From assembly GCA_026260175.1 (NCBI GenBank), contig JAKCWW010000997.1, positions 13,804 through 56,794 of the forward strand: a DNA stretch of 42,991 nucleotides, given 5' to 3'. The notes under the pieces are model-generated. The model ran no database searches, had not been told where the DNA came from, and worked only from the letters and a program-made list of their open reading frames with translations. Of the stretch, positions 32,801-41,531 are shown piece after piece. This DNA comes from Reticulitermes lucifugus. Lineage: Eukaryota; Arthropoda; Insecta; Blattodea; Rhinotermitidae. Within the stretch, counting starts at the first letter, position 1. Every line of letters begins with the position of its first letter. The position numbers were made by a program, and so were the translations under genes.

Positions 32801-34727
32801 GTGTAATGTACGGAAAGTACAGAAAATATTATAACTATGAACATTAATTCTTATAAAAAAGGTTGCCTCACTTAGTGCTCTCTTTTTCTGGAACCAATTA
32901 AGAGCATTAAGTGAGGGATGCCCATACATATAGGGTATATATAATATTTCAGTGAATATACAAGCCCAAACATTCCTTTGTGGTACAAAAACTTGGATCA
33001 ATGGTTTAGTAGTTAAAAAAAATCATTTGCTCTATTAAAATTAGAGTCAAATACGCTACTGAATATGATTTTACCAAAACGACAGTTAATGGCTTTTTCC
33101 ATAACACCAATGACAGTAATGAAACCCCTCATTTTTCTAGTCTCTAGCGCATATTTCAGACTTTACTTGTTGACCTCATCATCAGAGAGTGTTTATTAAT
33201 TTTTTACAGACCTTTGGAAAAATTCCAAATTATCTGCACCGCCAACAGCTGCAAGCAGAGGCATCACAGAAGGAAACAGAAACAAACCAGTTCAAATCCA
33301 AGGGGCATTACATTACAGGGCCAGAAAGAGAGGCAATACTTAAGGTAACAACCTATTTCTCTGCCATTTTTTATGTCAGAGAAGCCGATTATACTCGTAC
33401 ACTATACCAACAAAACAAGATTAGTATGACAGAATGTGTAAATTGGTTAGAAGGACTTATCACCATTTTAATATTTTATTTGTTGTAACATGTTTGGGTT
33501 ATTTAGTGGATAATTTACACCTTGGTAGTGATAAGTCAACTGTAAATAAATTTTCTTTGCTATAATAAATGTTTTGGATATACGCCACGTGCAATTCATT
33601 TGGGTAGCCAAGTTGATGTTGCTATAAAGGTACTATACAAATTATTAACCAATTCCAAAGTGGATGTCTGTGGGCTGGATGACTGGGATTCAGTTTCCAT
33701 TAGGGACAGTCTCTTTGCCACTGCTCCAGACTGACTCTGGGGCCTACACAACTTCCTGGCCAATGGGTTCTGGAAGTTCTTTTCCTGACAGTAATCAGAG
33801 TAAGTAATGGACATCTCATGTCCATTTAGTGCAAAAGTTAAGAACACAAAATTCTGGCATGGTGCTTATAAAAAGGGACAAATTTACTTAAGACTAGAAG
33901 TAAAGTTAAAAAAGTATTCCCTACACACGCTATTAAGGCATACGCGGGGAGTGGCGGTATACCTCCACTCAATCTTAACCCTGGCAGTAGATGAATGTGA
34001 GACATCAGCCTCATTCCCCGTCTGCTTTACCCCTGAGGAAAGAGGCCCTGGTACCCATTGAATAGGAGGCTGGGTGGGCCTCACAGTCAGTCTGGACATT
34101 TTGGAGAAGATAAGAATCTCTTGCCCCTGCTAGGATTTGAGGCCCAGATCATCCAGCCCAGAGCCTAGTCACTATATTGACTATGTTACTACAGTTCCCA
34201 CTTAAGACTAGAAATGCCTCAGTAACTTTAGTCTAATACAAAAAATAAATTAATATTTCATACCAGAGATAATTCTGAAGCCATTCCTACAGACTTTGAG
34301 GTGTGCAAACTAAGCCTGAAGATGTAGTTATTGATACCATGTGATGGTAAAAAGGTAAAGATCGATACCGTGTGACAGTAAAAAGGTAAAGGTAAAGTTG
34401 TCCTTGTCCATTCCATGAAGGCATACAGGGGGGAGTAGAGTTAGAGCTCTACTCTTCCTCAACCTCAGGGCTTGATGGGGGTGAGTCATAAGTCATAGTT
34501 ATGTATCACATTTTCAGGACCTGAAGCACAAGTGGGAAGAACTACAAAAAGCATACCAGCTGTTACCAATTCTTACAGACACAATACCAAAGATAAAGCA
34601 TAAAACAAAACTTGATGAAGAATTGAAGCAGCTTGAGAATGACATAAGAACCATTGAATGCCACCCAGACATCTATGTAACAGATGATGCATGTAGTGTG
34701 TTTAGTTATAAAACAGATTCTGATTAA
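23738..34727 (+). CDS. ENKUR: Enkurin, six exons, complete
   Basis: join(23738..23823, 24809..24963, 27810..27892, 30347..30607, 33210..33344, 34518..34727): 930 nt, 309 aa. All junction phases agree. Enkurin is a calmodulin-binding adapter first described with TRPC channels in sperm, and is a structural protein of ciliary and flagellar doublet microtubules. The N-terminus has NENIYNII, equivalent to the conserved ESIYNLI. Exon 2 ends with VPLNKPSEYLKKNS. Exons 4-5 give SGLEPHYILRK then FGKIPNYLHRQ. The C-terminal enkurin domain (about residues 200-295) has GPEREAILK, WEELQKAYQLLPILTDTIPK and ELKQLENDIRTIE, as in vertebrate ENKUR rather than ENKD1. At 309 aa it is longer than the roughly 256-aa vertebrate protein, mainly through exon 4 and the C-terminal tail. 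The gene is probably RFX-driven through the X-box at 23528. Confidence 0.9.
23832..23880. repeat. (TAGAA)n microsatellite in ENKUR intron 1
   Basis: About nine imperfect pentanucleotide units directly after the exon 1 donor. The rest of intron 1 (to 24808) has only a possible LINE 3'-like phrase near 24160-24250 ('caaattccatcaaaatccat', 'actgacagacac'). Confidence 0.75.
24809..24963 (+). CDS. ENKUR: ENKUR exon 2
   Basis: Acceptor 'gctgtttgttacag', donor GTACGT. Encodes the region ending in VPLNKPSEYLKKNS, the counterpart of the conserved 'VPSPKDFLKKHS' segment. Ends with one base of a split Glu codon. Confidence 0.85.
25301..25344 (-). ncRNA. Hammerhead ribozyme, minimal type I, complete
   Basis: Minus strand, in ENKUR intron 2. 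Stem I AACTCC (25344-25339) pairs with GGAGTT (25306-25301), six perfect pairs. Core CTGATGA lies at 25338-25332, then one unpaired T. Stem II GGCAC (25330-25326) pairs with GTGCT (25321-25317) including one G-T pair. GAAA is at 25316-25313. Stem III AC (25313-25312)/GT (25309-25308) closes a 2-nt loop, and the cleavage base is A25307. All consensus residues are present. It is antisense to ENKUR, so it would be active only in element-derived transcripts. Confidence 0.65.
25663..25914. other. Assembly gap (252 N) in ENKUR intron 2
   Basis: Undetermined bases between a hammerhead-bearing repeat on the minus strand and a related element tail on the plus strand. A foldback that resisted assembly is a plausible cause (inference). 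Confidence 0.95.
25915..25980 (+). repeat. 3' tail related to the intron 3 foldback element
   Basis: Shares the 15-mer AAGATGCACGGTGAT (25963-25977) and 'aataaa.gtgcatc.agttgg' with the outer end of the foldback at 29725-30054 (there 29746-29732 on the minus strand). The upstream part of this copy is hidden in the gap. Confidence 0.5.
27810..27892 (+). CDS. ENKUR: ENKUR exon 3, ending at a GC donor
   Basis: Acceptor 'ctttcattttcag'; 27 whole codons after completing the split Glu. It encodes a basic, proline-containing stretch (SQRLPKIPPCIQATKKLN). The donor is GATAAG|GCAAGA: a GC-AG intron with an otherwise ideal donor. No nearby GT keeps the frame. Confidence 0.75.
28386..28417 (-). ncRNA. 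Weak hammerhead-like motif
   Basis: Minus strand: CTGATGA, then TGAAGTATAA, GAAAT and GTGCCA, flanked by ATTGC and GCAAT, which can pair as a short stem I. There is no stem II and no GT after the second box, so this is at best a decayed relative. The rest of introns 2 and 3 outside listed features shows no recognisable element. Confidence 0.15.
28918..29152 (-). repeat. SINE family A in ENKUR intron 3
   Basis: Minus-strand copy: 'aaggcatatgggggagtg', 'tagctccatgcatgcttaacc', 'gctgggtgggccccagagc', and a decayed head ('aagcctaaccactataccaactgc'). The B-box is degraded. Confidence 0.65.
29824..29863 (-). ncRNA. Hammerhead motif with C in place of core U, left arm
   Basis: Mirror copy of the motif at 29948-29987: stem I CCCC/GGGG, core CCGATGA, stem II GGACC/GGTCC, GAAAC, ATAT loop, GT, A. 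The core second base is C rather than the invariant U, which is expected to impair cleavage. Confidence 0.5.
29948..29987 (+). ncRNA. Hammerhead motif with C in place of core U, right arm
   Basis: Stem I CCCC 29948-29951 pairs with GGGG 29984-29987. Core CCGATGA lies at 29952-29958, unpaired T. Stem II GGACC 29960-29964 pairs with GGTCC 29967-29971. GAAA lies at 29972-29975; AC/GT stem III closes an ATAT loop; cleavage base A29983. It is closely related to the complete ribozyme at 5933-5977 (same stem I and stem III). It lies in the sense direction of ENKUR. Confidence 0.5.
30347..30607 (+). CDS. ENKUR: ENKUR exon 4
   Basis: Acceptor 'aatttcttattttgtag', donor AAG|GTACCA, 87 codons in phase 0. 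The first half is Lys/Gln-rich and poorly conserved. The second half (KHNYVDTKNGDTRALQSSGL, then EPHYILRK) matches the conserved lead-in to the enkurin domain. Confidence 0.85.
30841..31030 (-). pseudogene. Penelope-like reverse transcriptase fragment, minus
   Basis: Minus-strand frame from about 31025 to 30841 reads IQFVIEIEANSALPFMNVLI, then TRKDKTQS, then KPTYTGCYPH. This is the Penelope-like RT segment 'IxFTMEIExNxxLPFLDVLVxRK...VYRKPTxTxxYLH' downstream of the catalytic YxDD. It is open for about 60 codons but ends in a stop and lacks all other RT motifs. Confidence 0.65.
31031..31440 (+). pseudogene. Penelope-like reverse transcriptase fragment, plus
   Basis: The plus strand reads MWLRHEDDKFLVLPHGSE and HINSS, with HEDD (31079-31090) at the catalytic YVDD position. 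After a frameshift near 31195 come LLFLDTLVPKKG and TNMGYYVHFESNHPLHVKGG, then IIHSLF. The order matches the Penelope-like RT from its YxDD motif onward. A stop interrupts the expected 'YRKPT'. It starts where the minus-strand fragment ends, so the two are head to head. Both lie in ENKUR intron 4. Confidence 0.7.
31441..32867. other. ENKUR intron 4, no further element recognised
   Basis: Contains a short (CTATA)n run near 31654-31674 preceded by 'gggaccgtaagggcccgaccc', and a G-run near 32274-32283. No exon or domain is seen. Confidence 0.4.
32868..32930. repeat. Hairpin with 16-bp arms
   Basis: 'cctcacttagtgctct' and 'agagcattaagtgagg' are inverted with one mismatch, about 20 nt apart, in ENKUR intron 4. 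Possibly a tiny MITE remnant. Confidence 0.4.
33142..33189 (-). ncRNA. Decayed hammerhead-like motif next to ENKUR exon 5
   Basis: Minus strand: CTCT, CTGATGA (33185-33179), an irregular hairpin of about 20 nt, GAAAT, then AGAG that pairs with the leading CTCT as stem I. The stem III / GT step is not intact. It lies just upstream of the exon 5 acceptor. Confidence 0.3.
33210..33344 (+). CDS. ENKUR: ENKUR exon 5
   Basis: Acceptor 'attaattttttacag', donor AAG|GTAACA, 45 codons. Opens the enkurin domain (FGKIPNYLHRQ) and ends in GPEREAILK. Confidence 0.85.
33650..33845 (+). repeat. SINE family A, 3'-truncated, in ENKUR intron 5
   Basis: Head remnant 'tgactgggattcagtttcc', body 'gctccagactgactctgggg', 'ggccaatgggttctggaagttctttt', and 'gtccatttagtgcaaaagttaagaa'; the final tail block is missing. 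Confidence 0.65.
33905..34190 (-). repeat. SINE family A, near full length, in ENKUR intron 5
   Basis: Minus-strand copy from 'ttaaggcatacgcgggg' at the tail side to the head 'agcctagtcactatattgac' at the right, with 'gcctggtacccattgaata'-type body block. Both tRNA-like boxes are decayed. Confidence 0.7.
34331..34392 (-). repeat. Tandem duplication of 31 bp at a SINE tail
   Basis: Two units (34331-34361 and 34362-34392) both read 'gatacc.tgtga..gtaaaaaggtaaag' with four or five differences. The second runs into the TTTACC-type tail of the following SINE, suggesting slippage at the tail. Confidence 0.6.
34383..34492 (-). repeat. SINE family A, 3' end only, before ENKUR exon 6
   Basis: Minus-strand tail and last third ('aaagttgtccttgtcc', 'atgaaggcatacagggggg', 'agctctactcttcctcaacctc'). 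It is 5'-truncated and stops about 25 bp before the exon 6 acceptor. Confidence 0.7.
34518..34727 (+). CDS. ENKUR: ENKUR exon 6 with stop codon
   Basis: Acceptor 'cacattttcag', 69 codons and TAA. Encodes the C-terminal coiled-coil-like half of the enkurin domain and a 15-residue acidic tail. A SINE 3' end lies only about 25 bp before the acceptor. Confidence 0.85.
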   Translation, partial: DLKHKWEELQKAYQLLPILTDTIPKIKHKTKLDEELKQLENDIRTIECHPDIYVTDDACSVFSYKTDSD

Positions 34728-34912
34728 ACCCACAACCAGAAGCATGTATAAACTGCAGCCAGTCTTACACATACAGAAGTAGAAACAGAACTACATAACA
34801 ATAACTTAAACAAAATAATTACTGCTACCCTGATTGAAAATCATGTTTCATGTATGGTTCATTATCTTAGGAAGTAAGTGTATGTTACAAAGCTGATGAA
34901 CGTGACATGAAG

Positions 34913-34918
34913 AATAAA
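34913..34918 (+). terminator. ENKUR polyadenylation signal AATAAA
   Basis: AATAAA 186 bp after the ENKUR stop codon, the first canonical signal downstream on the plus strand, followed by T/GT-rich sequence. Confidence 0.55.
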
Positions 34919-36566
34919 ATATGTATGTACAAATACTTCCATTGCTGTCATAATTATTTCCTTTACTTGTATGGTAAGAACAGAGTACCTAAATTACCGC
35001 TGTTTGTGTGTTCAAGGAGTGTGTAGAAGAAGAACTGAAATCTAGTAAGATGCAGAAATGCATTGTCAAATCATAAACATGTATACTGCCATCAGTATAC
35101 AGGTGCTAAACACAGATACAGGGTACAAAAAGGTCAATAATTAAAAATTGGAGACACAAACATTTAGAAAGACAATGTTGGTCAGGAAAAAATGGCTAGC
35201 TATCTTGACAAACAGGTACCTGCCAATTATTTCAAGTTGCAATAGCCTAGCAGACCTCACTCAGAAATTGTTCTCTCTTCAGTCACAGTTACACAGGTGG
35301 ACAAGTCCCCTTAGCTAACAACGCACAGAGGTGAAGGTCAGCCTGCTGTTTCACTTTGTGCAAAGCTGATCACCTCATAACAGTATTACTGCACTATCAA
35401 GAATAGTACTAGTACTGCCTGCATGTTGAGTTACCCCCACTACTCCACTGCTTCCGATCACTTTCTCTTGTGTGTGGGCTCCTGTCATAGACTCTTAGCA
35501 TTATGTACACTTGGGACACATTTTGGGATTTAAGATGTTATGACCAAATCTGACAAGTGATAAGCCTATAGGCACAAATCCCCAGCAGAAACACTTCCCA
35601 TAACACAAAGCTATGTAAATTATTGTTTTTTTTAAGGCACTGCTATAGTCACCATACTGCTACTTCAATTTACCATGGGGCATGTGAACTGTATGTGCAC
35701 CATCATGCTTGAAACACACTGATGCACTACCATGTTCTGCATGGCATGTGCCAAAGCAATTGTGGAATAATAGTGGCAAACACCTACCTGTTTACTTTTC
35801 AGAAAGGAAAACAGGCTAAAAAATTGTTTTCAATTCACTTTTATCCTTTGAAAAGTCCACAACCTATAAAAATATCCTACTTTGAAAACTTCATGGTTAC
35901 ATCCTGGTGTATTCCATTCACACTTAAATACACCGAAAGCAAGAGAAAGGTCATGCAGATGCGCCAAGCAACTTGTTTTTATTCAACAAAAATCATTAAT
36001 AACAGCGAATTCTCATAATTTACGAAGATTTATAAACTCTCCAACAACAGACATGGTGGTAGGCTTCACATTACAACCAAACAAATATTCATGTTGGAGA
36101 TATCTGCAGCAAACATCTTTCTGTCTATTGTCTTTCAGCTGATGCCGCATGGTAACAGTACTTTGCTTTGTGTTCTATTGCAGTGGTTCCCTAACTACAC
36201 TCTCACAGAACTTTATATTCTGTGAGCTGAACCCCAGTGTTCTACCACTGAAATCATGCGACAGTGATCTTTTCCCAATTCAAAGAAAAAATAGACTACT
36301 CCCACATTTGTATTTTGGTGATAATGTGTTAGGGAATTTCCATCTATCCAAGTATGTAATATTATGACATTTTCCACTAGCCACATTGTTTCTTAGTTTA
36401 AATGATGGTATAAACATCAATTTTTCATGCTGTTCAGCAGACAGCACCACAATATCTAGCTACTTCACAAACAGAAAAAGTTTGCGAACCGACTCTTTCA
36501 TTGGATGCTTGGAAATACTGAATTGTAACAGTATGTTGAACTTGTTGCGTTAATACAGTTCCTTAG
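34919..36566. other. Intergenic between convergent ENKUR and GFM2
   Basis: No gene. At 36181 CAGTGGTTCCCTAAC resembles a hAT terminus but no partner end is evident. Confidence 0.4.
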
Positions 36567-36784
36567 CAGTGGAGCTCAGAGTGATGCAAGGTGTGCTAGT
36601 AGCCAGTTTCAATACTTTCACCGTCATATTCTAAATTCCTTCTAAATCAAATGTTTAGTAGCGGAGCTTGCAATAATGCAAGGCATGTTAGCAGCTGGAT
36701 CCTATGGAGCTCGAGTAATTGTGAATTCAAACTTCATGGCACTATAGCTCTCACATTTATGCCAGGCATGCTAGCAGCCTGTTT
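36567..36784 (+). repeat. Three degenerate repeat units
   Basis: Units at about 36567-36610, 36660-36702 and 36741-36784 share the order 'gagct', '.atgcaaggcatg(c/t)tagcagcc.g' with increasing divergence. Spacing is about 83-93 bp. Unit 1 reads 'gatgcaaggtgtgctagtagcc', unit 2 'aatgcaaggcatgttagcagc', unit 3 'atgccaggcatgctagcagcc'. The origin is unknown. Confidence 0.5.
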
Positions 36785-37000
36785 CTGTTTAACTCAGATG
36801 ATTCACGTTCAAATACTGACGCATTGCAGATTTTGCATTTATGCAATTCAAAAATGCAATTTAATGTACAAAAGTTGCATTTACTTACACAGCCAACACA
36901 TTTTATACTAACAAAAATTACACAATTAAACAGTTATTAACCAGAGCTATTATGGGAAATGGTGACTTGACTCTCTAAACCATGGGCTACATTTTAAAAA

Positions 37001-39250
37001 TCATACAAAACCTGTAATGCTTTTAATTGCCTTTTCTTCATCTTGTTGGCACATAAGCTGGTAACAATGGAACTCCATTGTAAAGGATGCTGTGCCTGAT
37101 GTTATAGTTCGAAGGTCAGTGGAATAACCCAAAAGTTCAGAAAGAGGTGCAAGTATGTGGAGAACTTTTGAGCGACCTCTACTGGATATTTCTTGTATTA
37201 CTGCTCTGCGACGGGAAAGATCAGCCAGCACTGCAGATGAATTATCTTCATTAGTAACAATTTCAAGGTTCATTATAGGTTCCAGAAGGTGGGTCTTACC
37301 CACCTCCAGAAGCTTGCGAATACACTGTGCAACAGAAGCCGAAATGATTGTATCAGAAGTTCCTCTCCCCACTTCCAGCCAATGTAACATAACCTGAACA
37401 TTTATCATAGGACAACTTAACTTTGGTCCATGTGTCAAGGCAGATTCCACACCTAGTTTCACAGCGTGTAATTGCCTAAATGAAATGGCCGCAGTGTTGG
37501 ATGCATTATCTGGGCTCTGATCCAGTAAAAGGAGTTCTTGTTCATCATTTTCTATAGGCAGGAGAGAGAGAGTTACAGTAACACTGTGAATACTGGAGCC
37601 AATCTTGTGATTTATCATGTGTGTATCCTTCACTTTAGTGCTTATTGTTTCCCTGTATGCAATCTGTAAATCTCCAAGTTCCACATCTATTTTATATTCT
37701 GATAAAATACGATTTTTAATGATTTCAAGATGCAATTCTCCCATGCCACCTAGAACAGTTTGTCCTGTCTCTTCATTCTGAATCACACGAAGACTGGGAT
37801 CCTCTCTCTGCAGTTCTTGAAGAGCATGTTCCAAAGTAAGTTGGTAGGACTTGGATGGAGGCTCTACCGAACAGAAAAATACCGGATCAGGAATTTTGGT
37901 GCTTATTCCAAACAAATCATTTGTATTACTCTTCACATCAACACCCTTCAGCATCATCAACTTCTTTTGTGCTGCAGAAGCTGTACTTGCATTACTTGTG
38001 ACCAACTCACCCACTACAGTATGTTTAAGACCTGTAACAGCAGCAATATTGCCATGGTCAACCTCAAAAACTTCCTCACTTTCATCAGCAAATGCAACCA
38101 TCAGTTTTCCAATCTGTTCAGCCCTCTCTTGAGGAATGTTAAAAATCTTTTGCCCTTTATTAAACTTCCCCGAGAATATTCGAAAGAACGTTATTGGTCC
38201 TTTCTGATCATCATGAATGACTTTGAAGGCCCTAGCAGAAAGGCTGGATCCAAAACAGTTAACCAGGTACTTATTACGTTCACTGGGTGAAGGCAAGAAT
38301 TGTACCACCGCATCCATCAGTGACTGCACACCTACATTCTTATATGAACTGCCACAAACAACTGGAACACCACGTTTTGCTCGAGTTACTCTTTTCAGAG
38401 ATTCCACAATTTCACTAGATGACACACAATCCAAACTTTCCTGCTGTATGACAACTTCTGCCAGATGATCATCCAAATCAGCTAACTGTTCAACCAATTT
38501 TGCCCGTGCACATGCTGCTTCTTTCCACAATTCTCCTGCAGAATCTAATCTAATTTGCTGATATGCAAGACCTTGCTTGCTAGTGTCCCAAACCAATTTC
38601 TCCAATGTGATTAGATCAATGACACCTTGAAAACTATGACTACTTCCAGATTCATAAAAGGGTAACTGAACTGGCAATGGCAGAGTATCCAGCTTTAACT
38701 GAATAGAATCAAGGCACATGGTAAAGTCGGCATCTCTGCGATCCATCTTGTTCACATATATTATACAAGGAAGATCATACCTAGCTGCTTGTTTCCATAC
38801 AGTCATTGTTTGTGCTTCTATCCCTGCTGAACCATCTAAAATTACAACAACACCATCAAGAACGCCCAGGGTTTGTTCCACTTCCATAGTGAAGTCTATA
38901 TGACCTGGTGTGTCCACTAAATTAAATCTGTGCTTATTCCACAGAAACGTGACTGCAACTGACGAGATAGTAATTCCTCGACGGCGTTCTTCTTCCATGT
39001 AATCTGTTACTGTGTTGCCATGATGAACTTCTCCCATAGAACGAATAGACCCGGCATAAAACAACATTCGCTCTGTGGTAGTCGTCTTACCAGCATCTAT
39101 GTGTGCCAACAATCCAAAATTTCTAATATATGATACTCGGTCTTTAACTTCTCCATTACCGTCTATGGCACATTTTTGGGCATAAAGACTACACCTATGA
39201 AACGATCGTCTAAATAGCAATCCACATCGTAAGACATAACCCTTCAACAT
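37001..39250 (-). CDS. GFM2: Mitochondrial elongation factor G2 (ribosome-releasing factor 2), intronless
   Basis: 749 aa, full length compared with about 780 aa in vertebrates. EF-G2mt is the mitochondrial translational GTPase that splits ribosomes together with the recycling factor after termination. It starts with a basic, Arg-rich presequence (residues 1-25) typical of mitochondrial import. GTP-binding motifs are intact: AHIDAGKT 49-56, RGIT 91-94, DTPGH 113-117, NKMD 167-170 and CGSSYKN 299-305. Domains II-V follow, with the conserved GGMGELHLE of domain III and a C-terminal domain V ending near the stop. AHIDAGKTTTTER and overall wording fit GFM2 rather than GFM1. The ATG is preceded immediately by an in-frame TAA, which fixes the start region. 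The whole gene is one exon with no frameshift or stop. It is convergent with ENKUR. Confidence 0.9.
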   Translation of the reverse strand: MLKGYVLRCGLLFRRSFHRCSLYAQKCAIDGNGEVKDRVSYIRNFGLLAHIDAGKTTTTERMLFYAGSIRSMGEVHHGNTVTDYMEEERRRGITISSVAVTFLWNKHRFNLVDTPGHIDFTMEVEQTLGVLDGVVVILDGSAGIEAQTMTVWKQAARYDLPCIIYVNKMDRRDADFTMCLDSIQLKLDTLPLPVQLPFYESGSSHSFQGVIDLITLEKLVWDTSKQGLAYQQIRLDSAGELWKEAACARAKLVEQLADLDDHLAEVVIQQESLDCVSSSEIVESLKRVTRAKRGVPVVCGSSYKNVGVQSLMDAVVQFLPSPSERNKYLVNCFGSSLSARAFKVIHDDQKGPITFFRIFSGKFNKGQKIFNIPQERAEQIGKLMVAFADESEEVFEVDHGNIAAVTGLKHTVVGELVTSNASTASAAQKKLMMLKGVDVKSNTNDLFGISTKIPDPVFFCSVEPPSKSYQLTLEHALQELQREDPSLRVIQNEETGQTVLGGMGELHLEIIKNRILSEYKIDVELGDLQIAYRETISTKVKDTHMINHKIGSSIHSVTVTLSLLPIENDEQELLLLDQSPDNASNTAAISFRQLHAVKLGVESALTHGPKLSCPMINVQVMLHWLEVGRGTSDTIISASVAQCIRKLLEVGKTHLLEPIMNLEIVTNEDNSSAVLADLSRRRAVIQEISSRGRSKVLHILAPLSELLGYSTDLRTITSGTASFTMEFHCYQLMCQQDEEKAIKSITGFV

Positions 39251-39540
39251 CCTTATTTAGTGCTCTGAAATAAAGCGTATCAACATAACCTACATTTAAT
39301 ATAAAAAATAAAAATATGATATTCTGTTATTTTGAACCTGTAACCCTCAGTTCTTGTTTGAAGGACTACATAAAACACATGTAAAAAGCGAAGAACGCCA
39401 AGCACAAGTTTACCAACGCGCAAACCTAACCTAACACCCCCAACCAGAACCACAGATTAGCTAGCATGTAGCATGACATCGGCAAAGAAGCCCCCTGCTT
39501 CGCCATATACTCTCCTTCACCCCCACAGCATACATAATGG
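39251..39540 (-). promoter_or_regulatory. Upstream region of GFM2
   Basis: Sequence just upstream of the GFM2 start on the minus strand contains several CpG dinucleotides (near 39380-39420) and GGTTAGGTTAGG-type repeats (plus strand 'cctaacctaac'). No TATA box at a convincing spacing. A housekeeping-type promoter is an inference. Confidence 0.3.
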
Positions 39541-39767
39541 CACTAAAAATTGCGAACTTCGAAATTATTACGAACCTACTAAATACACATATTAGGCAAT
39601 ATTATTTTACATTATATTTTCTCCGACATTCTGCTCAGATCAAAATATAATGTGAAATAAAGAGGTATATTTATTGCCAAAGACGTGATTCAATTGTTTC
39701 ATAATAGTGATACAACGCATGGAAAATGCGGACTATTAATATTCAAAATTATAGTCTTCCGGGTAAT

Positions 39768-39876
39768 GGGACCGTGTAGTCTGACTGGTGGGTACCGAGG
39801 TTTCAGGCAGGAAACACTGCCTCCATCTTATAACCGCCTGTGAAGATATTCATAACCATGTACCAAACTACACGGT
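39768..39876 (-). repeat. Decayed hammerhead-like terminal repeat
   Basis: Minus strand: TATAAGA in the place of CTGANGA, a 6-bp hairpin AGGCAG/CTGCCT, then GAAAC, loop CTCG, GT, A. The block is bounded by the inverted words 'accgtgtagt' (39770-39779) and 'actacacggt' (about 39867-39876). Core damaged; stems II and III retained. Confidence 0.3.
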
Positions 39877-41531
39877 GTCTTAACCCAGACCGCATTATGA
39901 ACCCTCACCACTGTGAGCACCTCAAATCTTGTACCAAAGAATATAAAGAACAGGAAGTATGGATGGAAATGTCACACATTACTCTATTAACAACAAACCA
40001 CCACCAGTAAATGATAAAGAGCAGCATAAACTGTTTACATTTTTGCTACCATGTCGCCAACTGTTGCAAATAGAAACTGAAGGCAAGTACTGCACTTCCT
40101 CGGACAAGTGACTTTTAGGGAACCCGGTACTTTTCGTTCCGATGAATTATCAGCCACAACGTGAGAGCGAAAATTCATGTAGGTCCATATAACATGCCAG
40201 CTACCTCTGTCTGGCTTTAACCAAAAGTTACAGTTCTCAATACATAAAATTTCCCAGTACCAAATTCCATGATAATCTGTTCGGCCATTTTCAAAACACA
40301 GTACATGGCGACAAATGTTAAAATGGTATCCTCTGGGTGCCACATGCATTATTCAGGCAGGCATACCTATATTTGGTAAGTTGCACTAAATAAACAAAAA
40401 TAATTATATCCACATCAACACCCTACATGACAGTCAAAAGACATTTAATGACCACAGTGGGATACAATATTTAGACAGGGAAGGGGAGATTGTTACCTAT
40501 TCTTCAGTCTTCCTAAATATCATTACATCTAAAAAAAAATAACCATTTTGAAGCCTGAAAAATATCTACATAGTAATAAGAAACTCAATACTTATCTTCA
40601 GGATAACACAGTGGCTTAGCACATGCTCAGGAGGAACTCTCCTACTCTACATCTTATGTAGCATCTATATTCACCAATGTATTGGAAGTTGCTCGGTTTG
40701 TACATAACCTGTACTTGTCTGGCCATAAAGCACTAATCAAGCAAAACTGCCTTGAAGCTCTTGCACATTCTGTAGCATTGACACAGGCAGACCTCACACC
40801 TCGCCATTAACAAAGCCCTCAAACAGAAATCCATAGATCCACAAACCAGGGTGGTGATGGAATGTGCCCACCATGTCCCATCCATCATTATGGAACGGTT
40901 TCATTGAGGAATTGCATCATACCCTAGTGGTAGCAGGCTACAGTTTCATCTTGCTGCGAAGTCACACTGTTGACAATCTGGCTGGGAAACAAGGATGTAC
41001 ATCATGATATAAAAATGGGCATTTTCTTTTGTGCGACAGGACAACCATGCATACTGTACCGTTTCATTAAGCACAAAAACTTGATGCTTTACTATTACAA
41101 AACAAACCCCCATGTGTGATTTGAGGTTTTCAGTGTTGTTGATAAAGTTTAGTCTTCTGAGACATAAAACTGTTAATACTTGTCAAGCTACCTCAAAAAT
41201 GGAAGCAGGAAGCTCCTCCAAAACAGCCATAAAAGTACCAATCAACAGCATATCCCAGAAGACAATAATCTTCAAACTCCATCATGTTACTTATTGTTAA
41301 GTCACAATACTGAAGTGGCATCTCAAATATTATCATTCTGTACACCTCTGCATCTTGTATGTTCCTTCTCACACTATTCAGCATTATTCTCCACCTTTTT
41401 CCATCTTCCTGCACTCAAGATTTTCTCCTACCCTCACTCTACAGTACTCATCATACACAACACACATGATTCTAGAGACTTAGATACACAAACACTTTGG
41501 TTGTCTTGGATTGTCATCCTTCTCTGGGTAA
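39877..41531. other. Intergenic, one unexplained open stretch
   Basis: At about 40613-40808 the plus strand is open for 65 codons (for example VLEVARFVHNLYLSGHKALI) after a splice-acceptor-like 'cttatcttcag', without ATG or donor. An adjoining frame continues with INKALKQKSIDPQTRVV. It could be a decayed coding fragment, but I do not recognise it. Nothing else is supported. Confidence 0.3.

Noticed and set aside
37760..38290. 176-codon plus-strand frame
   Set aside because: Lies wholly inside GFM2 on the opposite strand and has no domain; a shadow of the real gene.
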